Part shown: in pieces, positions 1 through 9,106 of the stretch
Position numbering within the stretch: the first letter of the stretch is position 1
How the letters are laid out: the number at the start of each line of letters is the position of its first letter
Assembly: GCF_943373825.1 (NCBI RefSeq)
Contig: NZ_CALSBP010000003.1
Span: 186,001-250,000 of the forward strand
Direction: 5' to 3'
Origin: Aquimarina spinulae
GTDB taxonomy: Bacteria > Bacteroidota > Bacteroidia > Flavobacteriales > Flavobacteriaceae
DNA: 64,000 nucleotides
The notes under the pieces: model-generated
What the model saw: the letters and a program-made list of their open reading frames with translations, nothing else
Database searches by the model: none
Told to the model about the DNA's origin: nothing
Position numbers and translations under genes: made by a program

Positions 1-774
1 AATTCCAGCGCAAATATTTCCAAAATTACCACTAGGGACAGAAAATACAATATCTTTTTTCTTATGTTTAACCTGTTTGTAGGCAAATAAGAAATAAAAT
101 AATTGTGGGAGCCATCTGGCCACATTGATAGAATTTGCCGACGTTAATTGTTTATGATCAGTAATACTTGTATCCAGGAATGCAGTTTTCACCATTTCCT
201 GGCAGTCATCAAATACTCCGTCTACTTCTAAAGCTGTTATATTTTGCCCTAGTGTAGTTAATTGTTTCTCTTGTATTTCACTTACTTTTCCGCTTGGATA
301 GAGAATAACTACATTTACACCTTTTACTCCTAAAAATCCATTTGCGACTGCACCACCTGTATCCCCAGAAGTAGCAACCAAAACAGTAACCTGGTTTTCG
401 TTATTTTTATTAAAATACCCTAAGCATCGCGCCATAAAACGGGCTCCAACATCTTTAAAAGCCATAGTTGGACCATGAAATAGCTCTAAGGTTCCTATAT
501 TATTTTCGACTTTTACTACAGGGAAATCAAAACTTAAAACATCAGTCAGAATATCGCGTAGTTCTGGTTCAGGAATTTCTTCCCCAACGAATTGTTGTAT
601 AGCCTGATAGGCAATTTCAATGTTATCCAGATCTTCTATGTTTTCAAAAAACGAAGTGGGTAACGGAGTTATATTTTCCGGAAAGTATAATCCTCTATCT
701 GGAGCTAAACCTTTTATGACGGCTTCAGAAAAAGATACTTTAGGAGCATTATTATTTAAGCTATAGTACTGCAT
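1..774 (-). CDS. thrC: Threonine synthase (C-terminus cut by window edge)
   Basis: PLP enzyme that converts O-phosphohomoserine to threonine, the last step of the threonine pathway in the cytoplasm. My reading of the minus strand gives a start MQYYSLNNNAPKVSFSEA at 774 and 258 codons to the window edge. Seen in it are the PLP-lysine segment HGPTMAFKD, the loop SGDTGGAVANGF and the segment VPSGNFGNICAG, all typical of threonine synthase. The ATG lies 6 bp after the thrB stop, so it is the third gene of a thrA-thrB-thrC operon. Bacterial threonine synthases of this class are usually 420-440 residues, so roughly the last 40% lies outside the window. Confidence 0.95.
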   Translation of the reverse strand, partial: MQYYSLNNNAPKVSFSEAVIKGLAPDRGLYFPENITPLPTSFFENIEDLDNIEIAYQAIQQFVGEEIPEPELRDILTDVLSFDFPVVKVENNIGTLELFHGPTMAFKDVGARFMARCLGYFNKNNENQVTVLVATSGDTGGAVANGFLGVKGVNVVILYPSGKVSEIQEKQLTTLGQNITALEVDGVFDDCQEMVKTAFLDTSITDHKQLTSANSINVARWLPQLFYFLFAYKQVKHKKKDIVFSVPSGNFGNICAGI

Positions 775-780
775 TATTTT

Positions 781-1722
781 TTATTTTCTGTATTCGGTTT
801 CTTCTATTATCTTAATTCCTTTGCTATTAATTTTTGAAATGTGTATATCAAAATCAATTCCTGTTTTGTTGTAAATATCTTGTATCACACCTGCTACGTC
901 ATTTGCAATCTTCATACCTTTACTAAGTGCAAAAATTGAAGGACCTGAACCAGATATCCCCGAACCCAAAGCACCTTTTGCAATAGCAGCGCTTTTTACA
1001 TTGTTAAATTCAGGAATTAAAATGGATCGTAATGGTTCGATAATTACATCATCTAAACTTCTACCGATTAAATCATAATCTTCTGTAAACAATCCAGCAA
1101 CAAATCCTCCTACATTTCCCCATTGGTGAATTGCTTTTTTTAAAGTTACTTTATGTTTGATTACAGATCGGGAATCTGATGTTTTTACCTCTATTTGCGG
1201 ATGAATAACTGTCATTACCAGGTCTTTTGGAGAATGTAGTTTTATAATATCTAATGGGTCATAACTACGTACCAAAGTAAATCCACCAAGAAGGGCAGGG
1301 GCAACATTATCTGCATGTGCGTTACCGCTTGCTAATTTTTCTCCTTCCATTGCAAATTGCACTAATTCGTGTGTGGTAAATGGATTGCCTAATAAATGAT
1401 TTATAGCCCAAACGGCACCAGAGCTACTGGCAGCACTACTTCCTATTCCGCTACCTGCTTTTATCTTTTTGTAAATTTCAATAGCGACTCCAATATTCTT
1501 TCCATATGCTTTAAGAAAAGCTTCAACGGCAACACCAGCAACATTTTTATGAGTTTCCATAGGAAGGTTAGCTCCTTCAATCTTTGTTATTTTTACACCA
1601 GGATCTTCTGTGATAGAAACTACCATTTCGTCACCAACGTTATCCAAGCAGCATCCTAATACATCAAATCCGCAAGAAAGATTAGCAACCGTAGCAGGAG
1701 CAAATATTTTGATACTTTTCAT
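781..1722 (-). CDS. thrB: Homoserine kinase
   Basis: GHMP-family kinase that phosphorylates homoserine with ATP to give O-phosphohomoserine. The 313-residue length is usual for the family. The glycine/serine-rich ATP loop KAGSGIGSSAASSSGAVWA lies near residues 87-106 and the C-terminal GHMP motif GSGISGSGPSIFAL near 252-265. It lies between thrA (46 bp upstream) and thrC (6 bp downstream) on the same strand, so the three genes very likely form one transcript. The N-terminus MKSIKIFAPATVANLSCGFD is the expected first strand and substrate loop, which supports this start. Confidence 0.96.
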   Translation of the reverse strand: MKSIKIFAPATVANLSCGFDVLGCCLDNVGDEMVVSITEDPGVKITKIEGANLPMETHKNVAGVAVEAFLKAYGKNIGVAIEIYKKIKAGSGIGSSAASSSGAVWAINHLLGNPFTTHELVQFAMEGEKLASGNAHADNVAPALLGGFTLVRSYDPLDIIKLHSPKDLVMTVIHPQIEVKTSDSRSVIKHKVTLKKAIHQWGNVGGFVAGLFTEDYDLIGRSLDDVIIEPLRSILIPEFNNVKSAAIAKGALGSGISGSGPSIFALSKGMKIANDVAGVIQDIYNKTGIDFDIHISKINSKGIKIIEETEYRK

Positions 1723-1768
1723 TTGTTGTTTTTTTAGTACATTTTATTTGTCAGACCGACATTTTATA

Positions 1769-4216
1769 CTATTTACTTTTACCAATCCTTATAATATCTG
1801 CAAAGATACCAGAAGCAGTAACTTCGGCTCCAGCACCCGCTCCTTTAACAATTAGAGGTTGTTTAGGATATCTATCGGTATAAAAAAGTACAATATTATC
1901 ACTTCCTTCGAGATTATAAAAGGGATGATCAACTGGTATGTGCTGCAACCCTACTTTTGCATTTTCTGCTTCATATTGTGCTACATATTTTAATCGACAT
2001 TGTTTTTTATTGGCCTCGGCCAGGATTTCTTTAAAATGATCTTCGTTTTGGGCTAGTGAATTAAGGAACTCGTCTACACTTTTGGTTTCTAAACTTTCCT
2101 GAGGAAGAAATGCTTCGTTCTCTATATTATCCAATTCCATAACTTTTTCACTTTCACGAGCAAGGATCAAGATTTTTCGAGCTACATCAACCCCGCTTAG
2201 GTCTATCTTAGGATCAGGTTCTGTATATCCTTCTTGCTGAGCCTGTTTTACGATATCATGAAAAGTAACTTCTTCGGTATAATTATTAAATACAAAATTA
2301 AGACTGCCTGATAATACAGCTTGTATTTTATGAATATTATCTCCAGAAGCAATTAGGTTATTAAGTGTGTCTATTATTGGTAAACCTGCTCCAACATTGG
2401 TTTCGTATAAAAACGGAGCATTAAATTTTCTAGAGAGATCTTGCAATTCTTCATAATTAGAATATTCATCGGCACATGCAATTTTATTACAAGTTACTAC
2501 AGCCATGCTTTCTGCCAAATAGTGTTTATAAATCTTGGCAATATTAGGGTTTGCAGTATTGTCTACAAAGATAGAATTACGTAGATTCATTTCTTTTGCT
2601 TTCGCAAAAAATGATTCTGCATTGGCTTTTTCTCCTTGTGCAAGGGTTTCTTGCCATTTATCAAGATCAATTCCGTTTTCATTAAAGGCCATTGTTTTGG
2701 AGTTTGACATCCCGACCACACGAATTTTTAAACGTAATTTATCTTTAAGATATTTATTTTGTTGCTGAAGCTGTTCAAGTAATTTACTTCCTACGTTTCC
2801 TACACCGGTTATAAATAAATTGAGCTGTTTCGTTTTTACTTCAAAAAATCGTTCATGTAATATGTTTAAGGCTTTTTTGATGTCTTTTTTTGCAATTACT
2901 ACAGAGATATTTTTTTCTGAAGCACCTTGCGCAATAGCTCTTATATTTACATTGTTTTTACCCAATGTACTAAACATTTTACCACTCAATCCTTGGTGAT
3001 GATACATATTATCACCAACCAATGCAACAATAGCTACATCATTTTCTATTTTAACGGGATCTAGTTTATGTTTAGAAATCTCAAATTCGAATGTAGTATC
3101 CAAAATAGTTTTGGCTTTCTCTGCTTCAGAAGCTTCGACAGCAAGACATATAGAATGCTCAGATGAAGCTTGTGTAATAAGGATTACATTTATATTTTCT
3201 AAAAATAAAGCTTCAAATAAACGTTTCGAAAATCCGGGAATGCCAACCATGCCACTTCCTTCCAGAGAAATGATCGAGATACTATCTATATGACTAATTC
3301 CGGTTACTGGTTTTTTTCGTTCTTCTACCTTTCGAGTAATAAAAGTTCCTTGATCCTTAGGTTTAAAAGTATTTTTAATCACTATAGGAATATTCTTTTC
3401 TAATACAGGATGTATAGTAGGAGGGTATATTACTTTAGCTCCAAAATGAGAAAGCTCCATAGCTTCCTGATATGAAATATGATATACAGGTTTCGCTTGT
3501 TTTACTAATTTTGGATTGGCAGTATATAACCCACTTACATCTGTCCAGATTTGTAATTCGTTGGCATCGATAGCCGCTGCTAGAATGGCAGCAGTAAAAT
3601 CAGATCCACCTCTTCCTAATGTTGTGGGTTCACCATCCTGCATTCTTGCAACAAAACCGGGGAAAAGACTTACTTTGTGGGTACTGTTATTTGCAAATTC
3701 TTTGATTCTGGCATTGGTTTCTTTATAATCTATTACAACTTTAGAGTTAATGGTTTTAACAATGAGCTCTCTAGAATCTTTTAAAACGATATCTAAGCCT
3801 TTTATTTTGGCAGCTTCAGAGATAATATAAGAAGAGAGCATCTCTCCAAAACTTGCAATTACCGCAGCAGTTTTTGGGGATAATTCACTTAATAAATATA
3901 CTCCTTCACACAATGATTCTAAGGCATTAAGCTCTGCTTTAACCTTACTTATTATTGCACTTTGGGATACGACAGGAATAAGAGTTTTTACAGCCTCAAA
4001 ATGTCTTTTTTCAATTTCTGCCAGTGTGTTTTTATAATTTTCATTATTAGCAGAAGCTTCCTCTCCGGCTTGTAACAACAAATCGGTAATTCCACCCATT
4101 GCAGAAACGACTACATATAAGGATTGATTTTGTGATTGTTGTTTTATGATTTCTATTACGCTTTCTATGGTCGATGCATTAGCAACAGAAGAACCTCCAA
4201 ATTTTAGAACGTTCAT
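1769..4216 (-). CDS. thrA: Bifunctional aspartate kinase / homoserine dehydrogenase I
   Basis: Fusion enzyme that catalyses the first and third steps of the aspartate-to-threonine pathway. Residues 1 to about 290 are the aspartokinase domain, with the N-terminal motif VLKFGGSSVANAST and the nucleotide segment TLGRGGSDFTAA. Two ACT-type regulatory regions follow at about 310-460 (ISIISLEGSGMVGIPGF and VAIVALVGDNM), where threonine feedback inhibition is expected. The homoserine dehydrogenase domain begins at about 466 with the NAD(P) motif ITGVGNVGSKLL and contains NVGAGLPIIDTL. At 815 residues it matches the usual ThrA length. It is the first gene of thrABC and is preceded by a Thr-rich leader peptide. 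Confidence 0.97.
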   Translation of the reverse strand: MNVLKFGGSSVANASTIESVIEIIKQQSQNQSLYVVVSAMGGITDLLLQAGEEASANNENYKNTLAEIEKRHFEAVKTLIPVVSQSAIISKVKAELNALESLCEGVYLLSELSPKTAAVIASFGEMLSSYIISEAAKIKGLDIVLKDSRELIVKTINSKVVIDYKETNARIKEFANNSTHKVSLFPGFVARMQDGEPTTLGRGGSDFTAAILAAAIDANELQIWTDVSGLYTANPKLVKQAKPVYHISYQEAMELSHFGAKVIYPPTIHPVLEKNIPIVIKNTFKPKDQGTFITRKVEERKKPVTGISHIDSISIISLEGSGMVGIPGFSKRLFEALFLENINVILITQASSEHSICLAVEASEAEKAKTILDTTFEFEISKHKLDPVKIENDVAIVALVGDNMYHHQGLSGKMFSTLGKNNVNIRAIAQGASEKNISVVIAKKDIKKALNILHERFFEVKTKQLNLFITGVGNVGSKLLEQLQQQNKYLKDKLRLKIRVVGMSNSKTMAFNENGIDLDKWQETLAQGEKANAESFFAKAKEMNLRNSIFVDNTANPNIAKIYKHYLAESMAVVTCNKIACADEYSNYEELQDLSRKFNAPFLYETNVGAGLPIIDTLNNLIASGDNIHKIQAVLSGSLNFVFNNYTEEVTFHDIVKQAQQEGYTEPDPKIDLSGVDVARKILILARESEKVMELDNIENEAFLPQESLETKSVDEFLNSLAQNEDHFKEILAEANKKQCRLKYVAQYEAENAKVGLQHIPVDHPFYNLEGSDNIVLFYTDRYPKQPLIVKGAGAGAEVTASGIFADIIRIGKSK

Positions 4217-4264
4217 ATGATATATTGTATTTTTTAAGTTGAAATTATTAATAAAAGCTTTGTT

Positions 4265-4285
4265 GGTAATTCTTTTTTGTGAATT
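4265..4285 (-). promoter_or_regulatory. Possible attenuator hairpin between leader peptide and thrA
   Basis: On the minus strand GTAATTC and GAATTAC form a perfect 7-bp stem around an A-rich loop, between the leader-peptide stop and the thrA start. A T-rich tract follows only after about ten bases, so it would be a weak terminator. It is in the right place to be the attenuator, but a pairing alternative with the leader coding region was not resolved by eye. Confidence 0.3.
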
Positions 4286-4318
4286 ACATACGTGGTCCGG
4301 TGGTAATATATAAATGAA

Positions 4319-4432
4319 CTAACCCCTAAGGGTAATAATAGTAATAGTACCTGTTGTAATAGAAGAAGCCTCAGATACGATAATCGTTCCTAAGGTAAAT
4401 AATAAAGCCAATAAGAAAATGGTACTAAACAT
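4319..4432 (-). CDS. thrL: thr operon leader peptide (attenuator)
   Basis: A 37-codon ORF on the minus strand, 102 bp upstream of thrA, read by hand. It starts MFSTIFLLALLFT and ends with ITTGTITIITLRG and a TAG stop. The last 13 residues contain five Thr and four Ile codons, the arrangement of a regulatory leader peptide whose ribosome stalls when charged Thr-tRNA (or Ile-tRNA) is scarce. E. coli thrL works this way. A TACATTTG box lies 24-31 bp upstream. The hydrophobic first half is unlike E. coli ThrL. That it regulates thrABC is inferred from position and composition. Confidence 0.75.
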   Translation of the reverse strand: MFSTIFLLALLFTLGTIIVSEASSITTGTITIITLRG

Positions 4433-4455
4433 TTGTTTGCTTTACTTTGCGTGTT

Positions 4456-4463
4456 CAAATGTA
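4456..4463 (-). promoter_or_regulatory. Promoter -7 box of thr leader / thrABC
   Basis: TACATTTG on the minus strand matches the Bacteroidota -7 consensus TAnnTTTG exactly. No perfect TTTG -33 box is present; TTT lies 19 bp upstream. Transcription would start near 4449, just ahead of the leader peptide ATG at 4432. The rest of the region up to 4697 is AT-rich, and I see nothing else definite in it. Confidence 0.55.
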
Positions 4464-4697
4464 TAATTTTTTACTTTTAAAGAAAATTAAATTAACGGCA
4501 TTCTTAAACTTTTGCTAATTCAATAATTAATAGCTTATTTCATTATGTAATTCATAAAAAAAGTATGAAACAGAGTAGATTAAAATTGTATTTATTGATT
4601 TTGAGAAAGGATTATTTAATTTATTAAAAACTCTTAACATAGAGTTTCTAATATAAAAGCATGAACTAATAGAATACATATTAATACATATAGATAA

Positions 4698-6233
4698 ATG
4701 AAAATATTTTCTGCGCAACAAATGCGTATGGCAGATGAAGCTACAATGGTTTCGGCTAAGATTACATCATTAGAATTGATGGAACGTGCTGCAACACAAA
4801 TTTTTAATTTGTTACATAGCAGACTACAAGGGTCTCCAATTATGATCCATGTTTTTTGTGGTATAGGAAATAATGGAGGAGATGGATTAGTGGTTTCGAG
4901 ATTATTGCTAGAACATGGGTATAATGTAAGAACTTATATTGTAAATTTTAGCGATAACAGATCAAAGGAATTTCTATCTAACTATGATCGATTAAAAGAA
5001 ATAGCAAAGGATTGGCCTATCCAGCTTAAATGTGAAGAGGATTTTCCTCAACTCAAACGTGAGGATATGATTATTGATGCCATTTTTGGTATTGGACTTA
5101 ACAGGCCATTGGTACCTTGGGTAGTTTCTTTGATCAAACATCTTAATACTTCAAGGTGTTTTAAGCTTTCGATAGATATTCCATCGGGTTTGTATTCTGA
5201 TAAAGCACCAGATAACCCCGAAGGAGTTATTTTTGCAAATGTTACGGTTACGTTTCAATTACCAAAACTTGTTTTCTTTTTACCAGAAACGGGCATGTAT
5301 ACACAAGATCTGGAGGTGATTGATATTGGATTAGATCGCAATTTTTTAATGCAAAACCCTGGTGTCGGCGTCTTAATTAATAAGAACGAAGTGTTACCAT
5401 TATATCGACCAAGACATAAATTTAGTCATAAAGGTACTTATGGTCATTGTGTAATGATAGGAGGAAGTTACGGTAAGATGGGAAGTGTGGTCTTAGCTAC
5501 TAAAGCAGCCTTAACGACAGGAGCTGGTTTGGTTACTGCATATATTCCAGAATGCGGATATGAAGTACTTCAGACTGCTGTTCCAGAAGCTATGGTAATT
5601 GCAGATAGTGATGATGAATTAGAAGAAATCACCCTGGATTTTAAACCTGCAGCTATAGGAATTGGAATTGGTCTCGGAACTGGTGAAAAAACCATTAGTG
5701 CATTTGAAGAGTTTTTAAAAGAAAATACATCTCCTCTTGTGATAGATGCCGATGGGATCAATATCCTGGCAAAAAAACCTGAGTTCCTTGAGAAACTTCC
5801 GAAGAAAACTATTTTAACACCACATCCTAAGGAGTTAGAACGATTAGTAGGTAAATGGAAAGGTGATTTTGATAAAATTAAAAAAACAAAGGCATTTTCA
5901 AAACAACATGATTGTATTGTACTAATTAAAGGAGCCAACTCTATAACTGTATTTGAAGATCAATTGTATGTGAATAATACAGGGAACCCCGGAATGGCAA
6001 CTGCAGGAAGTGGTGATGTACTTACGGGAATGATTACTAGTTTATTGTCTCAAGGTTATGATCCTCTGCATGCTGCTGTTTTTGGAGTCTATCTACACGG
6101 AAGTTCGGGAGACATAGCTGTTCAAAAAACTGGTTTTGAAGGATTGATCGCTAGTGAAATCTTATCTCATATAGGTCCTGCTTTTATAGAGTTGTTTAAA
6201 ACTCCTAATATTGAAGGCCAACAAGAGAAATAA
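4698..6233 (+). CDS. nnr: Bifunctional NAD(P)H-hydrate epimerase / ADP-dependent dehydratase
   Basis: Repairs damaged NAD(P)HX: the N-terminal YjeF_N domain (about 1-215) interconverts the R and S epimers, and the C-terminal YjeF_C domain (about 225-500) dehydrates S-NAD(P)HX with ADP. Seen are CGIGNNGGDGLVVSRLL in the epimerase half, and GTYGHCVMIGGSYGKMG, TPHPKELERL and NPGMATAGSGDVLTGMI in the ribokinase-like dehydratase half. The length of 511 is typical of the fused form. It is transcribed divergently from the thr operon and stands alone. Confidence 0.95.
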   Translation: MKIFSAQQMRMADEATMVSAKITSLELMERAATQIFNLLHSRLQGSPIMIHVFCGIGNNGGDGLVVSRLLLEHGYNVRTYIVNFSDNRSKEFLSNYDRLKEIAKDWPIQLKCEEDFPQLKREDMIIDAIFGIGLNRPLVPWVVSLIKHLNTSRCFKLSIDIPSGLYSDKAPDNPEGVIFANVTVTFQLPKLVFFLPETGMYTQDLEVIDIGLDRNFLMQNPGVGVLINKNEVLPLYRPRHKFSHKGTYGHCVMIGGSYGKMGSVVLATKAALTTGAGLVTAYIPECGYEVLQTAVPEAMVIADSDDELEEITLDFKPAAIGIGIGLGTGEKTISAFEEFLKENTSPLVIDADGINILAKKPEFLEKLPKKTILTPHPKELERLVGKWKGDFDKIKKTKAFSKQHDCIVLIKGANSITVFEDQLYVNNTGNPGMATAGSGDVLTGMITSLLSQGYDPLHAAVFGVYLHGSSGDIAVQKTGFEGLIASEILSHIGPAFIELFKTPNIEGQQEK

Positions 6234-6344
6234 AGAATACATTTATGTATAGGAAGAATATGTTTTTTCATACAATTTTGTAAGTGTTTTGGAGTTAATT
6301 TTAGTGTAATCTAATTACATTTTGAAAGATAATTAAAAAGCAAA

Positions 6345-7229
6345 ATGATGACAAAAACAAAATTATTAATAGCTGCTCTACTTTTTGGAGTGCTATTGAA
6401 TTCGTGTTCTAATGATGATGATGGCCCAGCAGTTGCCATAATAGAATTAGAGACGATCGGATTAAAAGCTCTTACAGGAGGAACCTCTTATCAAGGATGG
6501 ATTATTGTTAATGGACAACCTGTTGGTACTACTAAGTTTACTAACCCTACAGGAGTTGTTCGCTTAGAAGTATTTGCTTCTGACCTTACAAGTGCAACTC
6601 AGTTTATATTGACAGTAGAACCAGTGGGAGATATTGATAACAAACCTTCTGATACAAAAATTTTGACCGGTAATTTTAATAGTAATTCTGCACAGCTTAG
6701 CTTTCTACCAGTAGTTGCTGATCTTTCTGATACATCTGGTCAGTTTTTCTTAGCAACTCCTACAGATAATGCGGGAGGTGTAGATAATGGTAATGATGAG
6801 TTTGGTGTATGGTTTATGAATGGTGCTACTACTCCTGGTTTATCTCTTCCTACTCTGTCTAACGGATGGAAATATGAAGGCTGGGTAGATTTCGGAACTC
6901 AAACTTTATCTACCGGTACTTTTTCTAATGTTAGTGGTGTTGATGATGGAAATTTCTTTAAAGGATCAGGAGGAACTGTTCCCGAGTTTCCTGGAGAAGA
7001 TTTTCTAGTTTTACCAACTCAAGTTCCGATTACAGGAATTACACTTCCTGCTGCTGTAACAAGTAAAAGAGTGTTTATTACAGTCGAGCCTGTTGGGGAT
7101 GGTGATCCGGCTCCGTTTTTTATAGAACCACTTAGTGCAATTGCAGGAATTACAACGGGATCTGGGAATCCTATTACTATGTTGTCTAATACTGTTGTTC
7201 CTTCAGGAATTGTAAAGAGACCAAATTAG
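6345..7229 (+). CDS. Surface lipoprotein with two RskA-like anti-sigma domains
   Basis: The 294-residue protein starts with a lipoprotein signal peptide ending LLNSC, and the Cys is followed by SNDDD, the acidic stretch that in Bacteroidota directs lipoproteins to the cell surface. Two similar domains follow, about 35-135 and 150-285. Each carries a YQGWIIVNGQ / YEGWVDFGTQ strand and a FILTVEPVGDID / VFITVEPVGDGD strand. This pattern recalls the C-terminal domain of RskA-type anti-sigma factors, here outside the cytoplasmic membrane and without a sigma-binding region. A regulatory function is therefore doubtful. It is monocistronic with a strong terminator. Confidence 0.7.
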   Translation: MMTKTKLLIAALLFGVLLNSCSNDDDGPAVAIIELETIGLKALTGGTSYQGWIIVNGQPVGTTKFTNPTGVVRLEVFASDLTSATQFILTVEPVGDIDNKPSDTKILTGNFNSNSAQLSFLPVVADLSDTSGQFFLATPTDNAGGVDNGNDEFGVWFMNGATTPGLSLPTLSNGWKYEGWVDFGTQTLSTGTFSNVSGVDDGNFFKGSGGTVPEFPGEDFLVLPTQVPITGITLPAAVTSKRVFITVEPVGDGDPAPFFIEPLSAIAGITTGSGNPITMLSNTVVPSGIVKRPN

Positions 7230-7254
7230 TATTTTTAAATAGATATAGTATAGT

Positions 7255-7299
7255 AATAAGGTTGTTTGAAAAGTAGCTTTTCAAACAACCTTATTTTTT
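7255..7299 (+). terminator. Rho-independent terminator of the lipoprotein gene
   Basis: A perfect 19-bp inverted repeat (AATAAGGTTGTTTGAAAAG and its complement) with a 3-base loop is followed by a T run. It sits 25 bp after the lipoprotein stop codon and also separates that gene from convergent xerD. Confidence 0.9.
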
Positions 7300-7325
7300 G
7301 AATTTTAAAAAACAAGTTGTAGATA

Positions 7326-8222
7326 TTATCTCCTTGGATGAAAACTATGTATAACTTCACTTAAGTGACTTCGGTCGATATGCATATATATTTCTGTAGT
7401 CGTAATGCTTTCGTGACCCAACATTAATTGAATAGCTCTTAAATCGGCACCATTTTCTAAAAGATGAGTAGCGAAGGAGTGTCTAAAAGTATGTGGGCTA
7501 ACCTGTTTATGGATTCCTGCTTTTTCTACCAATCGTTTTATGATTGTAAAAATCATTGCCCGGGTGAGTTGTCTACCTCTTCTGTTTAAAAATAAGGTGT
7601 CTTCATGCCCTTTTTTAATATCAATATGGTTACGAATTTCGGCAGTGTAAATATTGATATATTTTTGAGTGGTTTCTCCTATAGGTACAAAACGTTGTTT
7701 ATCACCTTTTCCGGTAACACTAATGTACCCTTCATCAAAAAAAAGACTGGATTTTTTTAAAGTGATAAGCTCGCTTACTCGTAAACCGCATCCATAAAGA
7801 GTTTCAATAATTGCACGATTACGCTCTCCTTCTGGTTTACCAAGATCGATTTGGGCAATAATGAGATCTATTTCTTCAACAGATAGCGTGTCGGGTAGTT
7901 TTCTACCTATTTTTGGAGATTCTATAAGTTCCATTGGATTAGATTCTCTATAATCTTCAAAAACAAGATAATTAAAGAAACTTTTTAATCCAGAAATAAT
8001 TCTTGATTGGGAACGCGGGTTAACCAGTTTTGCTATTTCAAAAATAAACTGCTGAAGTATCTCTTTTTCAATAGAAAGGGGAGTAGTTGCTATATCTTGA
8101 TGTTCGAGAAATTTTAATAACCGCTGAATATCAAGAGTGTAGTTAATAATTGAATTTTCAGACAATCCTCTTTCAATTTTCAGGTAATGTTTGTAGTCTT
8201 TTATCGCGTGGTCCCATTTCAT
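7326..8222 (-). CDS. xerD: Site-specific tyrosine recombinase XerD
   Basis: Tyrosine recombinase that resolves chromosome dimers at dif during cell division. Length 298 is normal for XerC/XerD. The N-terminal SAM-like DNA-binding domain covers about 1-90 and the catalytic domain about 110-298. The catalytic residues are visible in CGLRVSELITL (Arg), GKGDKQRFVP (Lys), HTFRHSFATHLL (His-x-x-Arg), LGHESITTTEIYMHI (His and the nucleophile Tyr). No integrase-specific arm domain or mobile-element context is present, and aroQ and other housekeeping genes lie nearby, so it is a chromosomal Xer protein. XerC versus XerD cannot be settled by eye. Confidence 0.88.
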   Translation of the reverse strand: MKWDHAIKDYKHYLKIERGLSENSIINYTLDIQRLLKFLEHQDIATTPLSIEKEILQQFIFEIAKLVNPRSQSRIISGLKSFFNYLVFEDYRESNPMELIESPKIGRKLPDTLSVEEIDLIIAQIDLGKPEGERNRAIIETLYGCGLRVSELITLKKSSLFFDEGYISVTGKGDKQRFVPIGETTQKYINIYTAEIRNHIDIKKGHEDTLFLNRRGRQLTRAMIFTIIKRLVEKAGIHKQVSPHTFRHSFATHLLENGADLRAIQLMLGHESITTTEIYMHIDRSHLSEVIHSFHPRR

Positions 8223-8298
8223 TACTACTAAGATATGATATAAAAGAAAACCATCCCAATTTACTTATAGGTGGTTTAGAAATAATAAATCAATGTTT

Positions 8299-8832
8299 TT
8301 ATAGATGTATGACAAACCCTATGTTGAATTGGAAAACATCTTTATGAAATCGGTCATCTAAGCTAAAATTATATCGTAATCCTGGCTCAATACTTACCTT
8401 ATCTCCTAGAAAAAAAGCATAACCTCCCTGTACACCAAAATAGGATGGATCTTGTTTTAAATCTGTACTTGCACCATTATAATCGATTTGTACAGGGATT
8501 ACTCCAATAATATAATATTTGGCACCTATTTTATAAGAAAAAGAGTCAAATGATTCAGAGTCTCCACCTTTATCTATAGACCCGTAGCCTAAACCTATTT
8601 TTAGAGATAAATCATCCATAATAAAATAGCCTACTTCGGTACCGATATTAAAGGTTGATCCCCCATTATCAGAAAAACTTGTAAATTGAATACCCGTATT
8701 AGAAGCACTTGCTGCTCCAAAATTTGTATTAGCTTCGATTAACCATTTTCCTTTAATAGTTTGACCATTGTTTTGAGCATTTGCAAAGACAAAACTTATT
8801 ACTGCTAAAACAGGTAATATCACTTTTTTCAT
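8299..8832 (-). CDS. Small outer-membrane beta-barrel protein
   Basis: The 177-residue protein starts with a signal peptide (MKKVILPVLAVISFVFANAQ), and the rest is alternating strands such as STFNIGTEVGYFIMDDLSLKIGLGYG and VSIEPGLRYNFSLDD. It ends in an amphipathic strand VFQFNIGFVIHL with a hydrophobic/aromatic pattern expected of an outer-membrane barrel. This resembles the OmpW/OprF-like small barrels of flavobacteria. The substrate or role cannot be told. It has its own upstream region and is not closely coupled to xerD (76 bp). Confidence 0.75.
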   Translation of the reverse strand: MKKVILPVLAVISFVFANAQNNGQTIKGKWLIEANTNFGAASASNTGIQFTSFSDNGGSTFNIGTEVGYFIMDDLSLKIGLGYGSIDKGGDSESFDSFSYKIGAKYYIIGVIPVQIDYNGASTDLKQDPSYFGVQGGYAFFLGDKVSIEPGLRYNFSLDDRFHKDVFQFNIGFVIHL

Positions 8833-9077
8833 AATCTATTATTGGTTTTAAAATTGGTTGCTAAACTATTTAATTTGCCAATACAAAAAGTTAATTAGTT
8901 ATTAATATTTTAGATACTAATTTTGAAAGTGTATTTTTTATTTGGTAAAGAATAAAAAGTATCAATTTATGGTAGAACATAAATTCTAAAACCATATTAA
9001 TAATAACATCTAAGAGTATTCTAAACTATTGAAGTGCATTTTTTGTGTGTAGATTCAGGTTTTTTAAAAAATAAAAC

Positions 9078-9085
9078 TACTTTTG
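9078..9085 (+). promoter_or_regulatory. Promoter -7 box deciding the start of the next gene
   Basis: TACTTTTG matches TAnnTTTG exactly. Transcription would begin near 9092, downstream of the in-frame TTG at 9083, so translation has to use the ATG at 9107. No clear -33 TTTG at 19 bp was found. Confidence 0.45.
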
Positions 9086-9106
9086 AGTAGTAATAGTATT
9101 TATTAT

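Noticed and set aside
7326..8222. Tyrosine recombinase as sign of an integrated mobile element
   Set aside because: Its length and motifs fit chromosomal XerD, it sits among housekeeping genes, and no attachment repeats or cargo genes are nearby.
9083..9106. TTG start for the barrel protein at 9083
   Set aside because: It overlaps the -7 box and precedes the signal peptide; the ATG at 9107 is better.
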